From Tanypteryx hageni (taxonomy: Eukaryota > Arthropoda > Insecta > Odonata > Petaluridae), in NCBI GenBank assembly GCA_028673005.1, contig CM054116.1, forward strand, positions 32,708,854 through 32,772,853: 64,000 nt of DNA, read 5' to 3'. Below, in pieces: positions 48,601 through 56,371 of the stretch. The position numbers and the translations under genes were made by a program. Numbering within the stretch: the first letter of the stretch is position 1; each line of letters begins with the position of its first letter. Below the pieces are notes generated by a model, which had not been told where the DNA came from, did not search any database, and saw nothing but the letters and a program-made list of their open reading frames with translations.

Positions 48601-48705
48601 TGTAAAAACGCGATTATGAGAAAGCGCGTGGAGAGCGCGTACTCCGAAGCTCCCTCTGGAGTTGTGCTGCCCTCGAGTAGTCTCCACAGCATTTTTGAAC
48701 GCTGA
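39631..48705 (+). CDS. SPEF2/CPC1-like axonemal central-pair protein, single exon, with a long C-terminal extension
   Basis: Start: the first ATG in the frame is 39631. An in-frame TAG lies at 39586. An upstream TTG at 39610 is an unlikely eukaryotic start. The product is 3024 residues. Residues about 10-120 look like the CH (DUF1042-type) domain of SPEF2/CPC1. About 495-510 and 621-700 match the adenylate-kinase-like region (SAIILGIDEAAALRTF; LAYERLCLGG, VLFNFPETPEQAIILEEAL). The P-loop GK[ST] is absent. About 1240-1390 is a highly charged K/E/R coiled coil. About 1500-1600 matches the SPEF2 region with WVYWKNFIVQALELPFPTP and the EF-hand-like YYDMKNKGTVSFEDF. SPEF2 is usually about 1800 residues. 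Here about 1370 residues follow, S/K/R-rich, probably disordered, with a repeated R-K-P-x-x-T-S-L motif. Family role: central-pair apparatus assembly and sperm-tail formation. No intron is visible across 9 kb. The homology call is from domain order and motifs, not from a search. Confidence 0.82.
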   Translation: MAYPCGDISSLSIPLLVRQWIIEIFPNMKIECSPDGVGKHAQDGVLVAKILEKYGIIPKSVSSQMKRSSDPGICYLNYRNIRKSIKDIWVNYDENLIKSLAYGNSGAGLHFLMELYICLHGKGRLHFRVRKEEPLTASGSFCLNLKKNDPEWYLTPFQVNLLKKKEIKAMTHRTTLSDSERKWFNDEAAKLIDSIASYKQKYPQPHLHSYDKDKRDQSQATKTIKKTASGTYSEKPKERKRSALLQQKIIALTGSACQRHMKQSNRDYIFECIKKSSIPEFALKTFLSKDDSYQRCRAIENDYKNRIRSEPSPFPDEEDETTSYIEKAKRLEFQMEQKSLQLRKQICRNVNKSICKDILSDILDISVLVVDYRTRKETITGRIWKHWMELFCISSEIFAKSHDPLDSILSATTEGKDKSLRIFEERRQEAFDEVDLNDYLSGQDRWKLSEEEASIYGIERPKTLPLLTKVVRKLLQIKYPQPEFKAPAKLEKFPISAIILGIDEAAALRTFRDMLSAQKVLAVLPSLAIYSSLKAYMDTIRDPAEQEKILNTYFDDHFKNVETCEYYSQSFKNKIQLESAKRISSELLTVKDPYFQMMLSPSSQPDSTATTSESEESVGILPPKLLYGKLAYERLCLGGTIDDSLIVGMIIEYVKEFKMSDGWVLFNFPETPEQAIILEEALTGRRVPRSYFKLHEDIRRYFLHGSSLPLGKVIGPDGILDTDPLPGVSIPESNESKRKSRLVCIPMTKESKPWKTYFTRYINASELREPPRDTWRNPLRLRDYSPLDRLYMAQEIYQNLHYRDLSEKNLRNIMNHALHQDAPTECISNDGKLSHEGEESSPISEESRVVTKDLLQLLNSNTISVRLVPPEDEANISSEMTLFKMPVLKKMDLTELMEVFNEDEYISTTDMQYECKYLDFKMTSQVKNLMPDFWEILEGEYLKNLKLLLLGERLHQKVYGPYLCSAEKRFDVFAKRPDKLQATLNQLQSLFDNFDEDDRRDPDVIRYFFGIWLETKKKLHLLANERHLENENFCYRLLEDLPETLCRLASAYLIGLEAEVCRCLKTLQMLNDYYYIMVKRSPPKLSFPLFNVKYLTTLEENIDSEKNPEYKPLFEIINRFEVKNRVEDEIMTSRTPKTRALGKKKEKKSEAKTLPREETTLPAILERKDSVKELIDAHLKEEKLEGPRMHVYIQDALFASWRKQDGDVVHPVLVATSKIFRSSLREIREAYQQTKECMKNFEGKMKKKENAKKKREEKKRDEEESDYLPSADEFSLSSESPLSNSDSEMEDKIKVELDDDLPIFPAGFSPDAWERRGVEETDLTENKNEEEEKRMEKAREEKRMEEAREEKRKAEAEWRRISEEWRGAAREEVRRALHNIAALREVSMRELAAIHSSVWSVFASFHDKSKRRLMSEHRRINEASKYLLDAIVSRARRCHYVAIKWNECVAIDRMLITKETEIPERKPVRLIFNCSRFCICQLENLRRVLRYTSTNGFVDVNRLTAILWEAKKMSRCYLERYSIPKLWHHLNWDELKEMICEYFGKNEWVYWKNFIVQALELPFPTPRQLIDAMNQFKYYDMKNKGTVSFEDFSNITFWFECIPEILERESIFRHFQIMEILNELEIPREKKLEAKKNRLFHIQRLAKIKHPIPDRNDSTIQASETPSVFWLLENLESQAFEKKLKTLVMKSIEGKGSAKEHRKKNSSSEASSNIILHDERTQPPRNTGRNQGDARALEKNENASLPLPLSYRLLLAHVNNRRRRRKEWLKKWLQEKNKRRYATWALNGIKREVLLSEKSDMYKWIIKNFGIFVGNGFYMDAEEVAEFPIDKAREILMRNPSRYKNLMRQRKSIPLLRWFDWSKKWSSSMIAKMPNEPKIRRVRPIFVQGDDLQKSPNVIPWWKEQNQEENSSESDKNSPKNSRRVTRETIIDETSYAKKVAEFVQELEKADDVRNNLSPESSYIHARIALAKRLLFKTFREKNRELNYRELLLAFCKDKNPKEGIRKALSLYAGKILSDKQKVIPNTNPRNATVMNRTFSEHDKEVLAGRVQNSLHGRRLTLKQNGIRILNDEKPVAVTKVHKPLFASFDPDPDVNTRSKYPDPIRAGKQTLAPLRISAKKDSDSNSEALLPTERRGRTSYLTCDYLNAEISRLPPEDAINRRPLRNSRPQNPKTIQKNIKQYKLERKPALTSIKTVSLGLTKKMTFKSHRKKGEFKKDRVLRKCYSTGTLFPPNHKDSDEPWDRVYTANGNSPNSQTRKKLSTSDEDIIGRNSVTSPVPRDIHREKYLQKHGYPLKFSISTKEEHSESDPLEELNERYIPTRLERKTAQMSIKIKSIDEKKVDIPNKELTPFEKKLAKYKIDLNLSDHYTNLTRKPAKTRLKMDDAQIYYDKTCEDTAMLTDGKSYCTDESSTSNENIIPPQRKLAQTSLRSIIPSLRLETESEPPEILLDKEKTLQKKDYYFKLEKKTSIISLKRSSSPLPNPKRFKENPLVRKPGKTSLETISPEKQSFTPSKRSSLALKGPYSLRSSMIMFASNLSDDKQKRFTSDSALYNAKQKPKIKSSEKANRFCTREIALSRKPKQFCLQEEMPTSSRLHPEHATVPLKGKPGLMSIDVGSTPSVKLTQASMESMRSYTRDSICDIRRYSLPHHRSEKLPANEKEKEFVVPRCISVPHISSRDSELEEKTENNWRNNHSSIHTYRVPNFTQSTSWKILLPQSKKPSSEDYWDEQPPNRIKAKILISSKSSASPKEIVGIKLLRKPGTLRPKEILIKNTQEPKNIWYGKLKLCDECKASNEEHFPSKIYIRKNGDAFVSKSSDENFEKHPSEREHQVVSDDTRKGCSKVSEMEDKHFSSEESVLSRATSKDVSGAKITPRTVNAVLITKSCETQQTQKKLCRFCSIHRTYEVPKVFVLQLIRDCLKTLTPELYKSDSNIAAYYRKIDDLLKNSGENQEYLKNKVDLQSVNAFRIINSFHKLNGFKCFKMGQVVCKNAIMRKRVESAYSEAPSGVVLPSSSLHSIFER
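46180..47950 (+). repeat. Degenerate RKPxxTSL motif repeats in the SPEF2-like extension
   Basis: At least nine copies of a short motif occur between about residues 2185 and 2765. Examples are LERKPALTSIKTV, LERKTAQMSIKIK, LTRKPAKTRLKM, QRKLAQTSLRSI, VRKPGKTSLETI, LKGKPGLMSIDV and LLRKPGTLRP. The consensus is L-x-R-K-P-x-x-T-S-L/I. Spacing is irregular (about 25 to 150 residues). They could be short binding motifs, but no function is assigned. Confidence 0.7.
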
Positions 48706-49057
48706 GCCCACGTGTTATTTTCGAGATGGACCTCAGAATCGCTAAAATAATACACGTCTTTCATGTGAATAGCCCTGTGGTAAACGATTAAGTAATTTAT
48801 GGGAGACTTTATGAAAACTCGAGGGAATATTAATATTAAAAAAATGTGTGCTTAAAATTTAAGTGAAAACTAAATCTATCATGTGAAGCCACTAACTGTT
48901 CTAAATATTAATATTATTATAAGGTTAAATATATGCCTACTACAAAGAAAAAGTATCTTATCATTGGGTTATTTTCATCCAATATTAGCACCATTTTCTT
49001 TATCACAACAGTGTTACCTTGCATAATTAATATAACGTATAAAACGTATCTAAAACG
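48706..49057. promoter_or_regulatory. 3' flank of the SPEF2-like gene
   Basis: AT-rich sequence after the TGA at 48703-48705. No canonical AATAAA was found close to the stop. A variant ATTAAA lies near 48835. The polyadenylation site is therefore uncertain. No poly(A) tract follows, which argues mildly against a fresh retrocopy. Confidence 0.35.
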
Positions 49058-49059
49058 TA

Positions 49060-49619
49060 CGAGGGTAAGTCAAAAAGTAAAGGGATGTTTTAAATTTCTC
49101 CCTTGGTTGGGTGGTGACACTGCTCGTAACCATGCCGCTCGAAGTTTCGGTCTCACGTACCCATTTGACACGTTATCTCCGTGAAGGAGAGGAATTTTTA
49201 GAGCGAACGTCACCACAGATGAAACTTGGGTGCATCATTACAAACCGAAGAGTAAAGCTCAGATTATGGCTTGGAAACACCGGTCATCGCCCGTGGTTAA
49301 GAAATTCAAAAGTCAACCATCAGCCGGTAAGATTATGCTTCCACTTTTTTGGGATTTCCATATGTTTGGCCTAATGAAAGAAGTGCTAACAAAAGAGGAA
49401 GAAGATTTTCATCCGATGAAGAATTCATTGGCGCGGTGCAAAATTGGTTAAAGACGCAACCAAAAAACGTTTTCTAACGGAATTTAAAAAAACTTGTGAA
49501 ACACTGGAACGCTGAAGTCGAGGGGGATTACACTGAAAAGTAATATTAGTTTTGTTTCGGTATATTTAAAGTAAATGTGCTTCTTTTGAAGAGTTCCTTT
49601 ACTTTTTTACTTACCCTCG
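49060..49619 (+). mobile_element. mariner element, internally deleted
   Basis: A 560-bp element. The left end is CGAGGGTAAGTCAAAAAGTA and the right end is the complement of CGAGGGTAAGTAAAAAAGTA, flanked by TA on both sides (49058-49059 and 49620-49621). It holds a shortened mariner transposase gene (49206 to about 49541). Confidence 0.92.
49206..49541 (+). pseudogene. mariner transposase fragment
   Basis: The plus frame from 49206 reads NVTTDETWVHHYKPKSKAQ, then MAWKHRSSP and SAGKIMLPLFWD. This is the segment around the first catalytic Asp of mariner transposases. It then jumps, with a frame change, to QNWLKTQPKNVF and a VEGDYTEK-like C-terminus ending at about 49541. The segment with the remaining catalytic residues is deleted, as is the DNA-binding N-terminus. 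It cannot be active. Confidence 0.88.
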
Positions 49620-49621
49620 TA

Positions 49622-50366
49622 TAAGCCAATTTAGGCAAAAGGCCAAATAATATTTTACATGAAGTTCCCTTTGAAAAGTAAAACAAATATTCAGTATGTT
49701 TTAATTCACTAGCTTTTAAATAGACTGGCATCAAAACGACATTTTTTGTTAACAATTGTAAAACTTAAGGGTTATAATAATTGCAATACGCAAGATTACA
49801 AATTCGGCGTGTTAGTCACATACACTGCTACCTGGCGTTGGCTGGCTCAACTGTTTCGACTGAAGATATTTTCGCGCCAAATATGTATTTCATGAATAGC
49901 ATAGTTCCGCCTGCAATTCACCTACGTAATATTTCGTTCGATTTTTATAATAAAAAGTATATTATTAGAATCGAAACGAGTGGTTGCGTCGCCCACAGAA
50001 AGTCCGATCATTTTTTCAACTTTCAAGGCATAAAAACTACGTGTATTAATAACAGATATAGAGGTTCAGCAAATATTTTAAATAAAATTTAAGATAATTG
50101 CATTGAAATTTTTTCCTATTGAAGAAAGTGCTAAACTGCTGTAATATACCAATTACGTGACAATAACATTTCTTTAAATTGCATTCCAAAACCCATGTCT
50201 AATCTAAACCCAACTAGATTATTTATAATTCAACGGACACTTCTAAAGTAACAAATGCTAAAGGAAGATATGATTTCTGATTAAACATATTTCTCTTCAT
50301 GATATAAATATAACAAGGTATAAATGACAAATATAATCTACAATCCACGACTCTTCCCTATTTAAT
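49622..50366. other. AT-rich DNA, nothing recognised
   Basis: A 103-codon frame at 49781-50092 shows no domain and is not called. Confidence 0.5.
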
Positions 50367-50374
50367 GTTCTCCC

Positions 50375-50613
50375 GCAGAGGCGGACTGGCCATAACCTTC
50401 CGGTGCAATTACCGACGGGCCGGTCTGCTGAAGCTCATATATTAATTTTTTATCAATAAGTCATTCTTTTCCATGATAAAACTTTCTCTCCATTATATTA
50501 CTTGAGTTTTAAATAAGATCTGATCCACTCTCCGTTAATAGTTCGACGGGGGGTGGCTGACCGCGTGTTCTTCACAAATTATCTCTTTTATACCTCTCAT
50601 TGTCAGTCCGCCC
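50375..50613. mobile_element. hAT-like MITE
   Basis: A 239-bp stretch. GCAGAGGCGGACTGGCCAT at the left and the complement of GGGCGGACTGACAAT at the right form imperfect inverted ends. Flanks GTTCTCCC (50367-50374) and GTTCTCTC (50614-50621) match at 7 of 8 positions. The left end resembles the GGCCGGACTGG end of the hAT at 18368. The exact ends are uncertain by a few bases. Confidence 0.6.
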
Positions 50614-50989
50614 GTTCTCTCGTCTTATGTACACACCAGGTTGAAAATATAGAAATGGCAGTGAGTTGTTTCGAAGGTATTAAGAATGATTAACCTAACC
50701 AAATAGCCTTTCTTCAAAAAGCATGCAACAAAAAATCAACGCATGTCACGGTAAGCGAAAACATAAATCAATCATTAAATGTCTGAAGATAAAATGAGTG
50801 AGTCAACTGATCATTTTATTGAGCGGAGCCATAGAAATGGAGAGGCCACGGGAGCCGTTGCACCGGTCGCCGAAACAAACAGGCGCCAGCAGATGAGTTG
50901 CGAATCGATATTTTGTCACAGGTATTTCGAAAAATATTGCTCTTGAATTATATTTTTTGTGAATGGTAATAAATCCAACACTTTCTTAA

Positions 50990-51870
50990 CCCGTAACCAC
51001 AGGCATCGGTCTCTCAGACCGCATGAAAAATTGCAATAGTCACATTTAGGGTTCGTGAATAATCTACGCCTTTGAGATTTTGTTTACCTTTGTATCCTAC
51101 AGGTGGCTTTGTTTACTATATGGTAGTTGCCTTCTAGCATTGAACCTATGCGTACTAGAACGTGATAAAAGGGATGCGAGACACGGTGATACAATACAAA
51201 GTAAATAAAAAGTAACAGATCCTTCAGCGTCAATTATTGACGGTGAAGGATCTGTTACTTTTTATTTACTTTGTACTAGAACGTGTTTAGTTTCGTTGCC
51301 GGTCTGAGAGACCGCATGCCTGTGTTCGCGTAATTTTTTCTGGACAGTTCTTTTTCACGGTTTTCTGAAGATATGTCGCAGTTAAACCGTCCTGGACCGT
51401 CACACGTCCGGAAAAGAAAACCAAAACTACCTTCCAATGTTTTATTTGTAGCAGCTCAATATGTTTGAAATGTTCAGCACCCGCTTGAGAAGTATGCGCC
51501 AGAGTGAAAATTGACATAGTTTAGGGTCCTCATTTTTTAAATAAGTTTTTCTTTTTATAATTCTTTTATATTCATGTTTTTAAACAAACCCTCTGCAAAA
51601 GACTTAAGCATATACTAAATTTTCTGCATGAAATTAAAAAAGTAACCTATCAAAAATTAGAGCCTTACTTTTTTGTGTTAAAAAATTTTTATTTTCATAT
51701 TTACTAAGAATATATTGCACACTAAGAGTTCATATTTTTGTGTTTGTTCGCCAGGACCCTATTTCAAATATAAACATAAGAAAACTTTATACAGTGTTGA
51801 TTTTTCTCACATAATTACGATATTTATTTTTGGCGTTGGGTCTGAGAGACCGCATGCCTGTGTTGGCGCG
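50990..51870. mobile_element. piggyBac-like non-autonomous element
   Basis: The left end is TTAA (50986-50989) followed by CCCGTAACCACAGGCAT and the palindrome GGTCTCTCAGACC. The right end is the inverse: GGTCTGAGAGACCGCATGCC, then TGTTGGCGCG, then TCAA (51871-51874, one change from TTAA). Subterminal GGTCTCTCAGACC palindromes are known from piggyBac-family elements. A second right-end-like copy at 51299-51334 lies inside, so the unit may be two overlapping copies. No transposase is encoded. Confidence 0.78.
51152..51285. repeat. Near-perfect 81-bp hairpin flanked by 13-bp direct repeats
   Basis: The arms 51195-51226 and 51244-51275 are perfect 32-base complements. The 17-base middle is itself palindromic (CGTCAATTATTGACG) apart from one flanking G/G mismatch. 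The direct repeat GTACTAGAACGTG occurs at 51152-51164 and 51273-51285. The second copy overlaps the last three hairpin bases. The whole lies inside the piggyBac-like element. Confidence 0.92.
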
Positions 51871-51874
51871 TCAA

Positions 51875-53143
51875 CTTCTGATGCGTAGTTATGGGTAAGT
51901 GGCAAAATAACAAACGTCCCTTATTTTTGTATCGCAATACCTGTTCCCTACCCCCGGATGCCGTCCCTCTCACCGATGCAAAGTGTCCAGTCCCCACTGA
52001 CCATCAAATAGGGACACCGCCGCCGTGCACATTGCCGCTCTGCGGAGGGGAGGGTGGTGCAGAGGGGAGGAAAATATGCGATGAGAGAGAAGACGGATGG
52101 TCAACCAACGACGTCATTGTAGAGCACAAAACATTCTCCCTTGAATAAATATCAGTTTCACTGAAATGCGCCATTTCCTCATGACATACGTTGAAGGGAA
52201 AAGAGGGACGGTAGCACAAATGAAGGTTGAATGACATGGAAGAAAGATTTGAAAATAAGTTCTCAGTAATGCAGTAGGGAAAACCAAAAAAAGTAGATTT
52301 TAAAAATAACTTTGAACACGGCGAAGAACAGAGTAGTTAAGTAAAATAAAACATATTGCATTACTACTTTCATAAAATTAGATTCCAACATTTCTGATGT
52401 GATCATCCCAATAAATTGAATTCTTAAAAGTATATTAGCAGGAATATTCGTCGCTATGCAAGTACACTAGGAGGATAGTCAATTCTGATAAGAGACTTAA
52501 TCAATCTTCAATTCAAGAGACTTAAACAATGAATGAAACGCGAAAATGCTCGAATTGGCCATTGAATGTATAATTTATAGGACAAATTTTTTATTAGGAG
52601 GTATTTAAAGTAAATCGTTTTTAAACTAGCATAAAGTCTTCCAAAAAGGATCGAAATTCATTTCTGGATTAAACGATTTATTTTAAATCTAAATCACGAT
52701 AAATAAGCAGGAGTATTTTCTAAATACCGAAGATTATAATAAAATTTAATCAATATTAAAAAACCAATGACTTGAAAAAGTTTATTTAACAATAAAATTT
52801 GCTGATATACGCATTATATGTATATTATTGTATCGTATTGCATTGAGAAAATTATACTGCATAAACCACCAGTCAGGAATACTCGAAACATTGACACAAT
52901 TTACAAAAGTGTGAATTATTTGGAATAATAAATTTGTGTTTAAGATTAAAGGAAACAAATTAGTTCTTTGGAATAATATGATACGTTTTATGGCAAGAGG
53001 AATTATCGCTCACTTGTTATAAACAGTAGCGGATTTGGAAATTCCTCGCCCATATGCCAAATTATTTTTCCGTCCCCTTCTTGGCATTTTTCCTAAAAAT
53101 CGCTGAAGTTCTCGGTTTGCCTGTCCGTCTGCGGATCATAATA
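51875..53143. other. Intergenic DNA, nothing recognised
   Basis: A GC-richer part at about 51940-52090 gives an 85-codon plus frame (51891-52148) with no domain. The rest is AT-rich. Confidence 0.5.
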
Positions 53144-53151
53144 GTCTAACT

Positions 53152-55927
53152 CCGGGGTTCCCAAACTATGTTCCGCGGAACACCGGTGTTCCGCTGAACC
53201 TGAATAGGTGTTCCGCGACAATTTGGAAAGGTTTTATACACTGCAATATATTTAAATATCTTCTACTATCTACTTCAAGTAATAAATGAAAAGTAATTTT
53301 AAATTTCCTGCCTTTATGTATGTGTGCGCGTGTGTGGGTGTTTTAAGCGAAAGTGGCGCTGTGTAAATAATGCCCCGTTCCCACTACCAATGTACGGACC
53401 TTCGAACCAACCACTCGCGCGTTTCCACGAGTTATAAGTTACCATCGTAACTCAGTGCTGCTCTCCCTAGGCTGCCGGTTGAACTACTAACAAACACACA
53501 TCTAATCTTGGACATTTTAGTAGAAATGAAGAGCACTTTCCATCTTTGTATATTTGGAAATGTCTTAAAAATGAAATCACAGCTCTCCTCCACTCTTCAT
53601 CAAAAGACAGTCTTCGGCATCAGTGTATAAATTCGGGAGGGAAAGGTCTGCGGGAAATTTCATAAGTAAGTCCGTGTTGTTTTTTAACCTTAAAATTTGA
53701 TCGACTTTGAACTGAAATTTTTTGTTGATAAATTTGTCCTTATTACAGTATTTAAATATTATTCAAAAACTACCCATGGATTTTTGGTTAAAAACTGGAA
53801 CTTCGACAAAAGGAAGGCCAAGAACTTCTAATGATACATCCAATACGTCTATCATTGAAGAAGAAAATGATCGAAAACCCGTGGTTTCTTCAAAATCTAA
53901 TATTAAAGAACAAGTGTCATCTATGAACAGACCAAAACGGAAGTACGATGAAAGTTATTTAAACTTGGGATTTACGTGTATTGGCAATTCGGATGCTCCT
54001 GATGCAATGTGTGTTTTATGTCATAAAATACTCGCAAACAGTTCTTTGGCTCCAGCAAAACTCCGCAGGCACTTCGGAACGATACACAGTTATTATAAAG
54101 GAAAAGACATGGAATTTTTTAAGAGACGACGTGACTCACTAGAAAAGTCCAAACTTCAAATGATTACAATGGCTAAAATTGAAAATGAAAATGCAACAGA
54201 GGCATCTTATCGCGTGAGCTATCGCATTGCACTTAATGGTGAAGCTCATACGATTGGAGAGACACTCATTAAGCCATGTGCGAAAGACATGGTGTCACTT
54301 GTTCTTAACGAACAGGCTGCTGAAAAAATAGATGCAATACAAATATCAAATAATACTGTTTCACGACGGATTAAAGATCTTTCTACTAGCATAGAGAAAG
54401 AGTTAATTCGTCGTCTTGGACTTTGCAGTGAATATGCATTGCAAATGGATGAATCTACAGATGTCGCAGGACTAGCTGTACTACTAGTATTTGTTCGTTA
54501 CCCATATGATAAAAGTTTTGAAGAAGATTTACTCATGTGTGGATATTTACATGGACAAACTACAGGAGAAGATATATTTAACCGTATTAATGATTACATT
54601 ACAAATCAAGAGATAGGTTGGGAGAAGTGTATTGATATTTGTACAGATGGTGCTCGAGCAATGGTAGGAAAGATGAAAGGTGTTGTATCACGCATCCAGA
54701 AAGTAGCTACAAGAGCCACCAGCAGTCATTGTATTTTGCATAGGCAAGCACTGGTGACTAAAAAAATTTCCACAAATTTAAAAAAATGTTATGGATGAAG
54801 CCGTGCAAGTGATTAACTATGTAAAATCAAGACCACTTCAATCCAGATTATTTAAAATTTTGTGCGATGAAATGGGTAGTGGACACAAAGCACTTTTATT
54901 ACATACTGAAGTGAGATGGCTATCCAGAGGGAAGGCACTATTAAGACTTTATGAACTTCGAAGTGAGGTATTGGTCTTCTTGAAGGCACAAAATAATTCA
55001 GTACAAGTACAAAATTTTGTTGAAGTTTTAACAAATCCTTCATGGTTGATAAAACTTGCATATCTGGCAGATATTTTTACCAAGTGTAATGAAGTTAACT
55101 TATCATTACAAGGAAAAAGTATTACAGTTTTTAATACAAGAGATAAAATTGCATCTTTTGATAAAAAAATACAATTTTGGATTTCATCGGTTGAATCTAA
55201 TAATTTTGATTGTTTTCCTGCCTTACATGAATGTTTGAATGAATTAAATTTTAAAGTAGATTACGAAGTTTCCAAGGCATTTTTAGAGCACCTACATAAC
55301 TTGAAATCAACTCTTTTGCAATATTTTCCGAAAACTACTAAGGACGATTCCTGGGTTCGGAATCCATTTTCCGTGACAGCTAAACCAGTAGGCTTAAACG
55401 CAAGTGACTATGAAAATCTAATTGATTTAATTAGTGACTCTGATTTGAAACAAAAATACAAAGATCAGCCTTTGAATGATTTCTGGGCGAGTTTGTCAGA
55501 AGAGTACCCCAATTTATCAAAACAAGCTATTATTGTTTTACTTCCATTTTCTACAACCTATTCATGCGAAGCGGGATTTTCTTATTATGCTGCAACGAAG
55601 TCAAAGTGCAGGAACAGGCTCGACGCCACATCAGATATTAGAATACAATTTACCAATATTGTGCCTGATATCAAGAAGATATGCAATTCAAGAATTCAAA
55701 ATCATAAAAGTCATTAAATGCTTTATTTATTCATATTTTTATGTTTATATTATATTATTATAGTTTTATATTTAAAAATAATTACTAAATAAATAATTTG
55801 TTTTAATAAAATGTTTTTTTTAATTTTTACAAGTAGAATTACCCAACCTAAAAAATAAGCTAAGTGTTCCGTTAAACTTCCCAGGTTTGCGAAGTGTTCC
55901 ATTGCAGAAAAAGTTTGGGAAACCCTG
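53152..55927 (+). mobile_element. Buster/ZBED5-type hAT transposon, nearly complete
   Basis: A 2776-bp element. Left end CCGGGGTTCCCAAACT and right end the complement of CAGGGTTTCCCAAACT. Flanks GTCTAACT (53144-53151) and GTCTAATT (55928-55935) match at 7 of 8 positions. GTTCCGCGGAAC and related GTTCCGC motifs repeat near the left end. It contains one transposase gene broken only by a frameshift. This is the most complete DNA transposon in the window. Confidence 0.92.
53776..55717 (+). pseudogene. hAT transposase (ZBED5/SCAND3-like) with one frameshift
   Basis: The start is ATG at 53776 (MDFWLKTGTSTKGRP). A possible intron acceptor TTATTACAG ends at 53748. A BED-type zinc finger lies at about residues 78-105 (CVLCHKILANSS and HFGTIH). 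The catalytic domain starts at LQMDESTDVAGLAVL (first Asp) and continues through CIDICTDGARAM and the SSHCILHRQAL block. The frame shifts at a run of seven A near 54782-54788, consistent with one extra base. It resumes as MDEAVQVINYVKSRPLQSRL, then HTEVRWLSRGKAL. The C-terminus VLLPFSTTYSCEAGFSYYAA is the dimerisation region, which carries the third acidic residue in this family. The combined length of about 648 residues matches the family. Known role: cut-and-paste transposition, with domesticated relatives in vertebrates (ZBED5). Only one lesion is seen. Confidence 0.9.
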
Positions 55928-55935
55928 GTCTAATT

Positions 55936-56371
55936 CATCAAAAGTCTCCGTAATATTAATTGTTTTCGTTCCTTCTTTAAAAGCTCGTTTTATTGCCGCG
56001 TCTAGGCCATTGTCTACTTTGGCCATATTGAAGATTCGCTAATGGATATAGGTAAGCCATAAGCTGAGTTGCTCGATAATATAATTCTGTACATCACACA
56101 TTAATTTACACACAAATTTACAGCCAAAATTCGCTATTTATTTAAAGATCTAATGTGTCACGGTCAAATAAAAGCAAAACTTGAATGAAACGAGGAAATG
56201 TAATTTAAATTGAGATTAAATTAACAAATAAACGTCATACAATTTCGGTAATTACAAGTGAAGAACAAGGATAAGATAAAATTAAATCGACGAGCGACAT
56301 AGAAGAGGCAATGCAGAAATGCATTCAAGTGCATTTTTATATCAATAGCTTAATGATGATTTTGAGTCCAG
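55936..56371. other. AT-rich DNA, nothing recognised
   Basis: No gene or element ends identified between the hAT at 53152-55927 and the SINE. Confidence 0.5.
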
